From NCBI GenBank assembly GCA_964440805.1, contig CAYTTR010000005.1:22164-86163 (forward strand): a stretch of DNA of 64,000 nt, in the 5' to 3' direction. Shown here in pieces: positions 1-7,148 of this stretch; positions within the stretch are counted from its first letter, which is position 1; every line of letters begins with the position of its first letter. The notes below the pieces were generated by a model, which saw only the letters and a program-made list of their open reading frames with translations, ran no database searches and was not told the DNA's origin. This stretch comes from CAYTTR01 sp964440805. Its GTDB lineage: Bacteria; Acidobacteriota; Aminicenantia; Aminicenantales; Aminicenantaceae. The translations under genes were made by a program, and so were the position numbers.

Positions 1-291
1 GTCTGAAAGTGAAAAGGGATCATTAGGAGAAGGGCGGTAAACTTTAATTCTTACTCCATCATAGCGGTTCAAACCGTCTTCTGTTCCCAGCCAGAGAAAT
101 CCCTGGCTGTCCTGGAAAACGCAATTACCGGTGTTCTGGGAAAGTCCGTTTTCAATATTCAGCTTTTCAAAGGAAAGGATGTTTGGGAATTCAGGAGTAA
201 AAGCGAGAAGTTTCGGAAGAAAAAAACAAAAAAGAATCAATGAAAAGGCTAAAATATAAAATTTTTTTCCTTTTTCTTCTCCCCCGATCAT
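1..291 (-). CDS. Reg_prop two-component-type sensor, N-terminal fragment
   Basis: This is an open frame that runs off the left edge; only the first 97 residues are visible. ATG at 291 has AGGAAA about 11 bases upstream. Residues 10-31 form a hydrophobic export signal or membrane segment. Residues 49-84 match the opening blade of the periplasmic ligand-binding propeller of hybrid sensor kinases (Reg_prop family): GLSQN, then FQDSQGFLWLGTEDGLNRYDG. Family knowledge says such proteins continue with more propeller repeats, a Y_Y_Y domain and then a histidine kinase or diguanylate cyclase. None of that is visible here, so the output domain is unknown. The family call is firm. Confidence 0.8.
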   Translation of the reverse strand, partial: MIGGEEKGKKFYILAFSLILFCFFLPKLLAFTPEFPNILSFEKLNIENGLSQNTGNCVFQDSQGFLWLGTEDGLNRYDGVRIKVYRPSPNDPFSLSD

Positions 292-345
292 TTCTTGATC
301 TATTTCCTAAGGATATAAATCTTATTTTTCTTCTCTTTGTTACCA

Positions 346-374
346 ATTTAATAACATGATTTAAATGAAGTCAA
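346..374 (-). promoter_or_regulatory. sigma-70-type promoter for the Reg_prop sensor
   Basis: Reading the minus strand, TTGACT (374-369) is followed after 17 bases by TTAAAT (351-346). It lies about 55 bases before the ATG at 291. The -35 is strong and the -10 is mediocre. Inferred from motif and spacing only. Confidence 0.4.
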
Positions 375-501
375 TAATTTTTTTGCATAAATTGTCTCCC
401 CTAGAAAGATAATCTTTTAAGCTCCAAAAAGCTTTAGGTTTCTTTATTTTGTTTTAAACGGATTCTCATTGGGATAGGCAAGAGAAGGAGAACGATTATA
501 T

Positions 502-729
502 TCATTTCCACTCCCAACAGGAGGAGAGCGGCAAACAAGGCATTTCCGGTGTGCCTGAAAGCAACAGTGTTATGATGGGGGAATCTTTTTTTCCGTTCAA
601 TTCCAAAGAAGTCCGGCTTTTGACGAAGAGATTGACATAAAGGCTATCCTCCTTTACTGCATACATATAGCCGGGAAAATGGACTGGTTTAGTAATAACA
701 AACAAAATGCACAGAAAAATAAAATCCAT
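502..729 (-). pseudogene. relic of a GH127/DUF1680 beta-L-arabinofuranosidase
   Basis: A short 75-codon frame contains PGYMYAVKEDSLYVNLFVKS and ELNGKK. This resembles the stretch near the C-terminal part of GH127 (DUF1680) enzymes where a 'GY-Y/A-V..DSLYVNLF' segment occurs. Intact family members exceed 600 residues. Here only about 35 residues look familiar, and the rest of the frame (after GKKDS) is not family-like. No adjacent frame completes the enzyme. The likeliest reading is a decayed gene fragment. Chance similarity is possible because the match is short. Confidence 0.35.
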
Positions 730-773
730 TTCTTTCTGCCAACCATGTATTTCTCCTTTTATTTCAAAAAGAC

Positions 774-1619
774 TTAAAGCCTTAGAGATATTCCTCCCCG
801 GAGAAGAAAACCGTTAAATACACCTGCATCCACCAGCAGATGAAGATTGGGCATCACCCGGGCTTTAAGCCCAAAATTAAGTTGAATAAAAGGAATGAAG
901 CCCGGAAGGAAAAATTCTTCCCCTTCTTCTTCCATATCCTCTTTTAATTGCTGAAGGCTCTTGCTTTCCCCTCCTTGGTAATTCTCTGGTTCTTCTCCAG
1001 TGACTTCAAGGCTTCCCGAATAGGAATAGGTTAAAGTAGCATTTTCCAGGGCAGTTCCGGTAGCTGCACCAAAACCCATGGTGAAATAAGGATGAACAGA
1101 AGAGGAAGGAATAATATCCCAACGAAGGCTTAGCAAGAAGGACCATGGTTTGATCAAGAAACTGCTGGAAGCATCGCCTTTAAAACTTGCTTCTTCCTGA
1201 GTAATCATATCCTTCATGTCAAGTTCAGCGGAAATGTTGGGAAGACTTAATTCAAAACTGGATTTTTCCACTGATAACCCCAGGCTAAAAGAGCCTGTTT
1301 TTCCCCCTGGATACCAACGTAATTCAAAACCAAAATTATTTCCGCCTGAATCAAACTCCACAGCCTGTGAATAAAAGGTCTCCTGTAGCGACGGATGATC
1401 CTGCTGAATATCTTCTATGAATTGGTCCTTTAGCTCAGACTCAAGTGCTTCAGAAAGCCCTTCCTCAATAATTCCTTTCAAGAGGTTGACGCTCCATGAT
1501 CCATAGTGAAATCCAAGCTCGATATGACCTTGCCCTTTTAGTGAAGAGGGAGCAGCCAACAAAAAACAAATAAACACCAGTAAACAAGGAAGGAAAAAGC
1601 TTTTTTTAAGTTTTTTCAT
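774..1619 (-). CDS. secreted outer-membrane beta-barrel-like protein, unknown function
   Basis: The product is about 281 residues with a Sec signal peptide (basic MKKLKK, hydrophobic core, cleavage near residue 30). Downstream are alternating hydrophobic/polar strands separated by acidic loops such as EDMEEEGEEFF. The C-terminus ends GGISLRL, like a barrel closing strand. It resembles small outer-membrane porin-like proteins, but I recognise no family. Two ATGs lie in tandem (1622 and 1619). The GGAGG site sits 1 base from the first and 4 from the second, so 1619 is preferred. It is a single gene, divergent from the cyclophilin gene. Confidence 0.75.
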   Translation of the reverse strand: MKKLKKSFFLPCLLVFICFLLAAPSSLKGQGHIELGFHYGSWSVNLLKGIIEEGLSEALESELKDQFIEDIQQDHPSLQETFYSQAVEFDSGGNNFGFELRWYPGGKTGSFSLGLSVEKSSFELSLPNISAELDMKDMITQEEASFKGDASSSFLIKPWSFLLSLRWDIIPSSSVHPYFTMGFGAATGTALENATLTYSYSGSLEVTGEEPENYQGGESKSLQQLKEDMEEEGEEFFLPGFIPFIQLNFGLKARVMPNLHLLVDAGVFNGFLLRGGISLRL

Positions 1620-1654
1620 CATTCCTCCTTCTTCTCAACTCAAATTCCCGGTTC

Positions 1655-1683
1655 ATTATTTTAGTCTTGAGATTAAATGTCAA
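1655..1683 (-). promoter_or_regulatory. sigma-70-type promoter for the barrel-like protein
   Basis: On the minus strand TTGACA (1683-1678), a 17-base spacer and AATAAT (1660-1655) precede the gene starting at 1619. The -35 is consensus and the -10 matches five of six positions. Confidence 0.55.
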
Positions 1684-1785
1684 TAACAATCCCGGCAATT
1701 CCTGGAATCAAGGCGGCATTGATTTGAGAGAAAGATTCTGTTATTTTGGATTCTAAAGCCAAATGCTGGTTTCAAGGAGGAATTT

Positions 1786-2379
1786 ATGACCAGAAAAATT
1801 TTCATGACCTTTCTTTTTTCAGGGCTTGTTTTAATTATTTTCCCTTCCTTACAGGCATCTGACTCTAATCCTATAGTTTTAATGAAAACCACCAAAGGGG
1901 ATATTATTATTGAGCTTTATCCAGACAAAGCTCCGGTCACGGTGGAAAACTTTCTCTCTTATGTTGACGAAGGCTTCTATAACGGAACCGTATTTCACCG
2001 GGTGATAAAAGGTTTCATGATTCAAGGTGGAGGATACACAACCGAACTTCACAAGAAAAACACAAAGCCTCCAATTAAAAACGAGGCTTCTAATGGACTA
2101 TTCAACAAAAAAGGGACAATTGCCATGGCCCGGACTATGGATATTGATAGTGCCACATCTCAATTTTTCATCAACCATGCTGACAATCTCTTCCTTGACC
2201 ACAAGGATAAAACCCCTGAAGGCTACGGCTACTGTGTTTTTGGGAAAGTAGTAGAAGGCATGGATGTTGTTGATGCCATAGCCGAGGCACAAACCATGAC
2301 CAGGCGGGGAATGAAAGATGTTCCCAGAGAAACTATGGAAATTATTTCCATCACCCGGCTGGAAGAAAATTTACCTTAA
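1786..2379 (+). CDS. periplasmic peptidyl-prolyl cis-trans isomerase (cyclophilin)
   Basis: Cyclophilin-type PPIase that would catalyse proline isomerisation during folding of exported proteins. The first ~24 residues form a signal peptide ending LQA-SD, with no lipobox, so the mature protein should be periplasmic. Cyclophilin hallmarks follow in order: TTKGDIIIELYPDKAPVTVENF, then FHRVIKGFMIQGG (catalytic Arg and the FMIQGG strand), ATSQFFIN, and FGKVVEGMDVVD. At 197 residues the length is normal for PpiA-like proteins. A strong AAGGAGG precedes the ATG. It is followed after about 30 bases by a small membrane protein and an M23 peptidase in the same direction, suggesting an envelope-biogenesis unit. 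Confidence 0.93.
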   Translation: MTRKIFMTFLFSGLVLIIFPSLQASDSNPIVLMKTTKGDIIIELYPDKAPVTVENFLSYVDEGFYNGTVFHRVIKGFMIQGGGYTTELHKKNTKPPIKNEASNGLFNKKGTIAMARTMDIDSATSQFFINHADNLFLDHKDKTPEGYGYCVFGKVVEGMDVVDAIAEAQTMTRRGMKDVPRETMEIISITRLEENLP

Positions 2380-2411
2380 TGTTTAAAAGCCATTTCTGAG
2401 AGAACAGACGA

Positions 2412-2609
2412 ATGTCCGACTGGATTTTCGCCTTTTTTCATCTCTTTCTCCTTCTTGGTGTCGTTGGTTACACTTTTTTTTCTCTTTTCCAAGGAAACAC
2501 ATACCGTTTCTTAGTGCTGCTGGCTTGTCTTGCCCTGTATTATTTTCTGGTGCTCCACAAAGCTGTAATGAAAGAAATCAGGCGTAAGCGCAAAAAAGTA
2601 AAACCGTGA
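2412..2609 (+). CDS. small two-helix membrane protein, unknown function
   Basis: A 65-residue protein with two hydrophobic helices (about residues 5-25 and 32-50) and a strongly basic C-terminal tail (KEIRRKRKKVKP). Topology by the positive-inside rule puts the tail in the cytoplasm. Its stop overlaps the GTG start of the M23 peptidase by four bases (GTGA), indicating translational coupling, so it may be an assembly partner or anchor for that peptidase. No family recognised. The coupling and clean hydrophobic pattern make it a credible gene. Confidence 0.7.
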   Translation: MSDWIFAFFHLFLLLGVVGYTFFSLFQGNTYRFLVLLACLALYYFLVLHKAVMKEIRRKRKKVKP

Positions 2610-3943
2610 AATTTCATCTAAGAATTGAAAATTTTTCTCCACAAAAAAAGAAACGAAGACCGGACAAACCAGCCGGCCAATTGTATCTTGTGTTTTTTAT
2701 TTTTTTCTTGCTTTGTATCTTTATGGTCCTTAGTTTCATCCCCAAAGAAACTTCAGAAAAAACCACACTCACTCCAAACGAACCACCACCTCCTCCCCAG
2801 CCATCTCCTCCACCTCTAATTGAGAAAAAAATTATTGTTGAGAAAGGGCAAACCATATCAGACATTCTCCTGAATGAAGGTTTTTTGCCGGGTGATGTCC
2901 ATAGGATGCGTCAGGAAGTTAAATCCGTCTATGACTTAGCCCGAATCATGGCCGGTCATGAAATGAATCTTTATTTCAATCAAGAAAGAGAATTCATATC
3001 TCTCAAGTATATCATTGATAAGGAAAGCTTCATTCAGATCGATTCCACTGAAAATGGCTTTGAGGCAAGCCTTTCCCCTCTGCCTTATGAGATTCAAATC
3101 CAGGTAATTTTTGGAGAGATCCGGGATAGCCTTATACAGACAATGGCCGAAAAAGGCGAAAGCGATTTACTGGCTTTAAATCTGGCTGAGATTTTCTCAT
3201 GGGATATTGATTTTTATTCAGATATCAGAGCAGGCGATTCTTTCAAGATTCTTTTCGAGAAAAGATATCTTTATGGAAACTTCGTGGGGTATGGAAAAAT
3301 CCTGGCCGCTGAATTCACCAACCAGGGTAAGACTTTTCAAGCTTTTCACTACACCTACCCGGATACAGGAGAATCCGACTATTTTACTTACGAGGGACAA
3401 TCATTACGCAAGGAATTCCTCAAATCTCCCATTCAATTCGCCCGGATTACTTCCCGCTTCAGCCGCAGCCGACTTCATCCTATCCGCAAAGTCTACCGGC
3501 CACATTACGGCGTAGATTATGCCGCCAGAGTGGGCACCCCTGTTCAGGCAACAGCCGATGGGACAGTTACTTTTGTCGGCTGGAATGGGGCTGCTGGCCG
3601 CATGATTAGAATCCGCCACCGAAATGACTACGAAACAATGTATTTTCACTTGCGCAACTATGCTCAGGGAATCCGTCAGGGAAGCCGGGTCAAGGCGGGG
3701 CAGACAATCGGTTATGTAGGTTCCTCCGGAGAATCAACCGGCCCACATCTGGATTACCGCATTAAGTATAAAGGAAAATACATTAATCCACTTGCCTGGA
3801 GATTCAAACCTGTCGCTCCTTTAAGGGAGGAGTTTCTGGAAGATTTTCAGAAAAAAGCGGTTCCTAACCTGCTTTGTTTGAACTCCGGAGAAAAATTGCC
3901 TTTTCTTCTGAGAAATAACCTGTTTTTTATTGCTATTCCTTAA
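2606..3943 (+). CDS. membrane-anchored M23-fold peptidoglycan endopeptidase-like protein
   Basis: A 445-residue envelope protein. A basic N-terminus precedes a membrane helix (about residues 26-46), then a proline-rich linker (PPPPPQPSPPP), then an OapA/LysM-like segment beginning VEKGQTISDILLNEGF, and a C-terminal M23 (LytM) domain at about 285-395. The first zinc motif is H300-xxx-D304 (HYGVD). The third motif, usually HxH, is H381-L-D383 (GPHLDYRI), so a normal zinc-ligand His is replaced by Asp. The domain is otherwise complete (GTPVQATADGTV, VKAGQTIGYVGSSG). It may be active with a His/Asp/Asp site or be a non-catalytic amidase activator. GTG start chosen because of the GTGA overlap with the preceding gene. 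Confidence 0.88.
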   Translation: MKFHLRIENFSPQKKKRRPDKPAGQLYLVFFIFFLLCIFMVLSFIPKETSEKTTLTPNEPPPPPQPSPPPLIEKKIIVEKGQTISDILLNEGFLPGDVHRMRQEVKSVYDLARIMAGHEMNLYFNQEREFISLKYIIDKESFIQIDSTENGFEASLSPLPYEIQIQVIFGEIRDSLIQTMAEKGESDLLALNLAEIFSWDIDFYSDIRAGDSFKILFEKRYLYGNFVGYGKILAAEFTNQGKTFQAFHYTYPDTGESDYFTYEGQSLRKEFLKSPIQFARITSRFSRSRLHPIRKVYRPHYGVDYAARVGTPVQATADGTVTFVGWNGAAGRMIRIRHRNDYETMYFHLRNYAQGIRQGSRVKAGQTIGYVGSSGESTGPHLDYRIKYKGKYINPLAWRFKPVAPLREEFLEDFQKKAVPNLLCLNSGEKLPFLLRNNLFFIAIP

Positions 3944-3993
3944 AAAGGAAAATTTATCTGCCTTATGGGAAATGGTTATTTTATTTGGCTGCT

Positions 3994-4503
3994 TTAATTG
4001 TTCTTTTTTACTTTTGTTCCTGATGATCCAGAAGATGACACTCTGGTGCGAGTGCCAGAACTTGAAGATGATACTCTGGTGCGAGTACCCGAGTTTGAAG
4101 TAGTCCGAATGGATGTGGTCCTGGTTTGAGTAGAAGTTTTTCTAATTGTCCTTTGGGTGGTTGAAGTTGAGCTTGAGGGCTGTCTAAGTTCCCTTTTCCT
4201 GACATAAGTTTTTCCTGCTCGAGTGGTAGTCGGGTAGTAATAATAACCGCCGTAATAGTAGTAAGGATAAAGATAGCGGTAATAGGGGTAATAATAATAG
4301 CTGTAGAATCCATAGTACCATAGAGGATCCCACCACATATAACCCGGCCACATAACTGGTGAAACATAAGTATAATAATGATAAGCTGATTCGTAATATT
4401 CAGGTTCAGTGTGAATTCTTTCTCCCTGATAACGTTCTTGAATAACAGTACAGCTTGATAAGGCAAAAATTACAGCGATTGAAATGATAATTGCTTTTTT
4501 CAT
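3994..4503 (-). CDS. tyrosine-rich lipoprotein with Ser/Thr/Arg repeat tail
   Basis: A 169-residue lipoprotein of unusual composition. The signal peptide ends in the lipobox ALSSC (Cys 18). Residues about 36-95 are extremely rich in Tyr, Trp and Pro (for example YYYYPYYRYLYPYYYYGGYY). The tail from about 105 is Ser/Thr/Arg-rich with a tandem SGTRTRVSSS unit and a basic KVKKNN end. Composition suggests a structural or adhesive surface protein; no enzyme motif is visible. The reading frame is supported by the lipobox, by AAGGAG seven to eight bases before the ATG, and by a sigma-54-like promoter at the right distance. Codon periodicity is hard to judge in such a biased sequence. Function unknown. 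Confidence 0.75.
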   Translation of the reverse strand: MKKAIIISIAVIFALSSCTVIQERYQGERIHTEPEYYESAYHYYTYVSPVMWPGYMWWDPLWYYGFYSYYYYPYYRYLYPYYYYGGYYYYPTTTRAGKTYVRKRELRQPSSSTSTTQRTIRKTSTQTRTTSIRTTSNSGTRTRVSSSSSGTRTRVSSSGSSGTKVKKNN

Positions 4504-4536
4504 TTCATGCTCCTTTTAACACACATAATATTTTAA

Positions 4537-4552
4537 TGCAATTTTTATGCCA
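4537..4552 (-). promoter_or_regulatory. sigma-54-type (-24/-12) promoter for the Tyr-rich lipoprotein
   Basis: On the minus strand the sequence is TGGCATAAAAATTGCA, with GG and GC separated by exactly 10 bases as required for RpoN promoters. The predicted start is near 4526, giving a ~23-base leader that contains the ribosome-binding site. An almost identical element lies before the TonB receptor at 38 kb. No enhancer-binding regulator is encoded in the window. Confidence 0.6.
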
Positions 4553-4640
4553 TGTAAAATTAGGGAAAAAAGTTTACCAGCACAATCCTTTTTGCTCTCT
4601 TCAGAGTCCAGGTGTCGTAAAAAGAGACATCGGAGTAAAG

Positions 4641-4669
4641 TTGATTTTTCTAAAAAACATCGATAGAAT
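4641..4669 (+). promoter_or_regulatory. sigma-70-type promoter for fbp
   Basis: TTGATT (4641-4646), a 17-base spacer and TAGAAT (4664-4669) lie about 55 bases before the fbp ATG. No other candidate is as good in this interval. Confidence 0.45.
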
Positions 4670-4724
4670 GAAAAAAGTCAGTTGTCATTATAAAATTAAT
4701 AAAGATCAATCTTAGGAGGTTTAA

Positions 4725-5825
4725 ATGAAAATTACCCTTAGCGTTCTTAAAGCGGACGTAGGAAGTATTGGAGGGCATATCAAGCCAAGTAAAGCACTTA
4801 TTAAAGAAATTAAAAACTTTGTTGAAGATGAAGGCAAAAATTTTCTTATTGATTCCTACATAAGCCACACCGGAGATGATATGGCCATCCTTTGCACTCA
4901 TGAAAGAGGAGTGACGGACGAAAAAGTCCATCAGCTTGCCTGGGATGCATTCAAATCCGGCACAGAAGTTGCCAAAAAACAGGGGCTTTACGGAGCTGGT
5001 CAGGATCTTTTAAAAGATGCCTTCAGCGGAAATATTAAAGGGATGGGACCGGCTGTTGCCGAGATGGAATTTGAAGAAAGACCAAATGAACCTTTTATTT
5101 TCTTTGCTGCAGATAAGACCGACCCCGGAGCTTACAATCTTCCATTTTATCTTGCTTTCACCGACCCCATGTACTGCGCCGGACTTATTCTCAGCCCCAA
5201 AATGAGCCAAGGTTTTGAATTCCGTATCATTGATGTTGGATACATTGAAAAAGATAAAATAATCAAGTTGAACGCACCTGAAGATATTTATGATATAGCT
5301 GCTCTTCTCAGAGATAACGAGCGTTATGTAATTGAAAGCATTTATTCCAGGGAGACTGGAAACCAGGCAGTCTCAATCTCAACTACCAGGCTTCACAATA
5401 TAGCCGGCAAATATACCGGAAAAGACGATCCGGTAGCCCTGGTCAGAGTTCAAGGAGAATTTCCTGCTACGGGAGAAATTTTGGCACCCTTTCAACTTGG
5501 TCACTTTGTAGCCGGATTTATGAGGGGAAGCCATAATGGTCCACTCATGCCCTGTCAATTAAACTCAACCATTTCCTACTTTGACGGCCCCCCTATTGTT
5601 ACCGGAGCTGCTTTCAGTGTAAAAGAAGGAAAGCTGACCGAACCGGCTGATGTCTTCGATCATCCCTTCTGGGACTATGTCAGAACAAGAATATCAGAAA
5701 AAGCTCTGGAGATAAGAAGACAGGGGTTTTCTGGAGCAGCCATGCTGCCTTACAGTGAACTGGAATACGGTGGAATCGTGGAAAAACTGGAAAAACTGGA
5801 GAAGAAATTTACTCTCATCGATTAA
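4725..5825 (+). CDS. fbp: class V fructose-1,6-bisphosphate aldolase/phosphatase
   Basis: A 366-residue enzyme of the archaeal-type bifunctional FBP aldolase/phosphatase family, which makes fructose-6-phosphate from triose phosphates in gluconeogenesis. The N-terminus has the metal-binding residues D11 and H18 (KADVGSIGGH), then HTGDDMAI, GMGPAVAEMEF, KTDPGAYNLP and the C-terminal DHPFWDYVR region, all in family order and over the family's usual length of 360-390. AGGAGG precedes the ATG. Known members are mostly archaea and early-branching or anaerobic bacteria, which fits the inferred host. A Nudix gene follows at 38 bases. Confidence 0.93.
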   Translation: MKITLSVLKADVGSIGGHIKPSKALIKEIKNFVEDEGKNFLIDSYISHTGDDMAILCTHERGVTDEKVHQLAWDAFKSGTEVAKKQGLYGAGQDLLKDAFSGNIKGMGPAVAEMEFEERPNEPFIFFAADKTDPGAYNLPFYLAFTDPMYCAGLILSPKMSQGFEFRIIDVGYIEKDKIIKLNAPEDIYDIAALLRDNERYVIESIYSRETGNQAVSISTTRLHNIAGKYTGKDDPVALVRVQGEFPATGEILAPFQLGHFVAGFMRGSHNGPLMPCQLNSTISYFDGPPIVTGAAFSVKEGKLTEPADVFDHPFWDYVRTRISEKALEIRRQGFSGAAMLPYSELEYGGIVEKLEKLEKKFTLID

Positions 5826-5862
5826 TCTGATATCCCCCTTTCAAACTGGTTACTTTCAGCCC

Positions 5863-6270
5863 ATGAAGAGAAAAAACCCCATTCCCACAGTCGATATAAT
5901 TATCGAGGTGGAAAGAGAAGACAGCCAGAAAGGAGTGGTTCTAATAAAAAGAAAAAATCCGCCTTTCGGCTGGGCTCTTCCAGGAGGATTCGTTGACTAC
6001 GGGGAATCCCTGGAAGAAGCTGCCAGGAGGGAAGCCAAAGAAGAAACCTCTCTGGAAGTGGAACTTATTAAACAAATGCATACCTATTCGGCCCCTGACC
6101 GCGACCCCAGACAGCATACTATTTCCACTGTCTTTATAGGCAAGGGGAGAGGAAAACCTGTGGCAGCAGATGATGCTAAGGAAATTGGAGTTTTTACCAG
6201 AGATGAAATCAATTTCCCTCTGGCTTTCGATCATAAACAAATTCTTGAGGATTTTTTCTCCAATTATTAG
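5863..6270 (+). CDS. Nudix hydrolase, ADP-ribose pyrophosphatase-like
   Basis: A 135-residue Nudix domain protein. The Nudix box reads G-x5-E-x7-REAKEET (from GGFVDYGESLEEAARREAKE), giving the metal-binding helix that hydrolyses nucleoside diphosphates linked to another moiety. The FGWALPGGFVDYGESL context resembles ADP-ribose pyrophosphatases and NADH pyrophosphatases, but substrate cannot be fixed from motif alone. The frame is open 36 codons further upstream into the end of fbp. The ATG at 5863 is chosen because it gives a normal N-terminus (KNPIPTVDIIIE) and avoids overlapping the FBPase. No strong ribosome site is visible, so coupling to fbp is likely. Confidence 0.88.
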   Translation: MKRKNPIPTVDIIIEVEREDSQKGVVLIKRKNPPFGWALPGGFVDYGESLEEAARREAKEETSLEVELIKQMHTYSAPDRDPRQHTISTVFIGKGRGKPVAADDAKEIGVFTRDEINFPLAFDHKQILEDFFSNY

Positions 6271-6305
6271 AGAACAGGAAGAAAAAACAATTTAAGGAGG
6301 GAATA

Positions 6306-6605
6306 ATGGCAGGAGGAATTTATCACGAAATTTCAGAAAAACTCTCCAAAAAAACTAAAGAGCTTCACCGGGCCCTGAATTCACTCATTGAAGAACTGGA
6401 AGCAATTGACTGGTATCAGCAGCGGGTAGATTCAACCGAAGATGAAGAACTCAAAGCAATCCTGGCTCACAACAGGGATGAAGAAAAGGAACATGCTGCT
6501 ATGCTCTTAGAATGGTTGAGAAGAAATGACTCTTCTTTTGCCAAGGAACTCAAGGAATATCTGTTCACTAAAGGAAAGATTACGGAAATAGAAGAAAAAA
6601 GTTAA
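6306..6605 (+). CDS. encapsulated-ferritin-like (EncFtn) protein without a targeting tail
   Basis: A 99-residue two-helix ferritin-like protein. The block EELEAIDWYQQRVD followed by HNRDEEKEHAAMLLEWLRR is the signature of encapsulated ferritins, which form decamers with ferroxidase centres between subunits. By offset from the Rhodospirillum rubrum protein as I recall it, the iron ligands E30, Y37, E60 and H63 are all kept. The protein ends at TEIEEKS and lacks the C-terminal extension with an LTVGSL-type peptide that docks these proteins inside encapsulin. No encapsulin gene is adjacent; the next gene is DUF2007. It may be a free ferroxidase, or the shell may lie elsewhere. AAGGAGG supports the start. 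Confidence 0.88.
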   Translation: MAGGIYHEISEKLSKKTKELHRALNSLIEELEAIDWYQQRVDSTEDEELKAILAHNRDEEKEHAAMLLEWLRRNDSSFAKELKEYLFTKGKITEIEEKS

Positions 6606-6640
6606 ATTAATGAAAGAAGATCAAATTAAGTAAATATTAA

Positions 6641-6910
6641 ATGAGAAAAAAAATAGAACATGCATCCGACTTAGTTGAAATCGCTAAAGTATGGGGGCCA
6701 GCTGAAGCAGAAGTCGTCAAGAGTTTCCTGGAAAGTGAGGGAATCTCCTGCATTCTCAAAGGACTGGTGGTCCAATCCGTCCATCCCTTCAGTGTAGATG
6801 GTTTGGGTGAAATCCGAATCTTTGTAGCCAGGCAAAACAAAGACCTGGCAAAAAAACTTATTCAAATAGAAAAAAGAAAAAAAACGGACAAGAAAGACCA
6901 GCCGGATTAA
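6641..6910 (+). CDS. DUF2007-type putative signal-transducing protein
   Basis: An 89-residue protein with the pattern of DUF2007: VEIAKVWGPAEAEVVKSFLESEGISCIL, a beta strand with VHPFSVDGLGEIRIFV, and ARQNKDLAKKLIQ. This is the small alpha/beta fold often found alone in bacteria and sometimes called a PII-like or signal-transducing domain, with no proven function. The C-terminus is a Lys-rich tail. It follows the EncFtn-like gene by 35 bases, so the two may be co-transcribed. Ribosome-binding site is poor. Confidence 0.72.
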   Translation: MRKKIEHASDLVEIAKVWGPAEAEVVKSFLESEGISCILKGLVVQSVHPFSVDGLGEIRIFVARQNKDLAKKLIQIEKRKKTDKKDQPD

Positions 6911-7084
6911 TACTCAGGCATTCTTATCCGGTTGATAAATATTACAGTTCTATTCCTGAAGGATAAGAATAGAGTTTTTATTCTCTGGAAACCGAAGATA
7001 TAAAAGGCATTCTTCTCAAGGTTAAATTAAAGCCTACTTTTTATTTACCTCCAAATAAATTTCCGTTTTTTTCTTATTTTTTCC

Positions 7085-7113
7085 TTGACATAAAGAAATA
7101 TCTTCCATATATT
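7085..7113 (+). promoter_or_regulatory. sigma-70 promoter of the dcw operon
   Basis: TTGACA (7085-7090), a 17-base spacer and TATATT (7108-7113) form a near-consensus promoter just before mraZ. Predicted start about 7120, so the mRNA leader would be only about 22 bases. No promoter this good was noticed inside the following 17 kb. Confidence 0.75.
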
Positions 7114-7122
7114 GTACTAAAA

Positions 7123-7148
7123 CGGGATAAAACGGGACAAAGTGGGAC
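7123..7148 (+). promoter_or_regulatory. MraZ operator, three GGGA direct repeats
   Basis: CGGGAT, CGGGAC and TGGGAC occur at 7123, 7133 and 7143, with an exact 10-base period. This matches the known MraZ-binding pattern (TGGGN repeats with 5-base gaps) upstream of mraZ. Here the boxes fall after the predicted transcription start, and the third overlaps the GTG start codon of mraZ. Confidence 0.75.

Noticed and set aside
5755..5862. Upstream extension of the Nudix frame into fbp
   Set aside because: The extra 36 codons repeat the fbp region in another frame and add no family-like residues.
6641..6910. Encapsulin shell gene next to the ferritin-like gene
   Set aside because: At 89 residues it is far too short and has the DUF2007 pattern.
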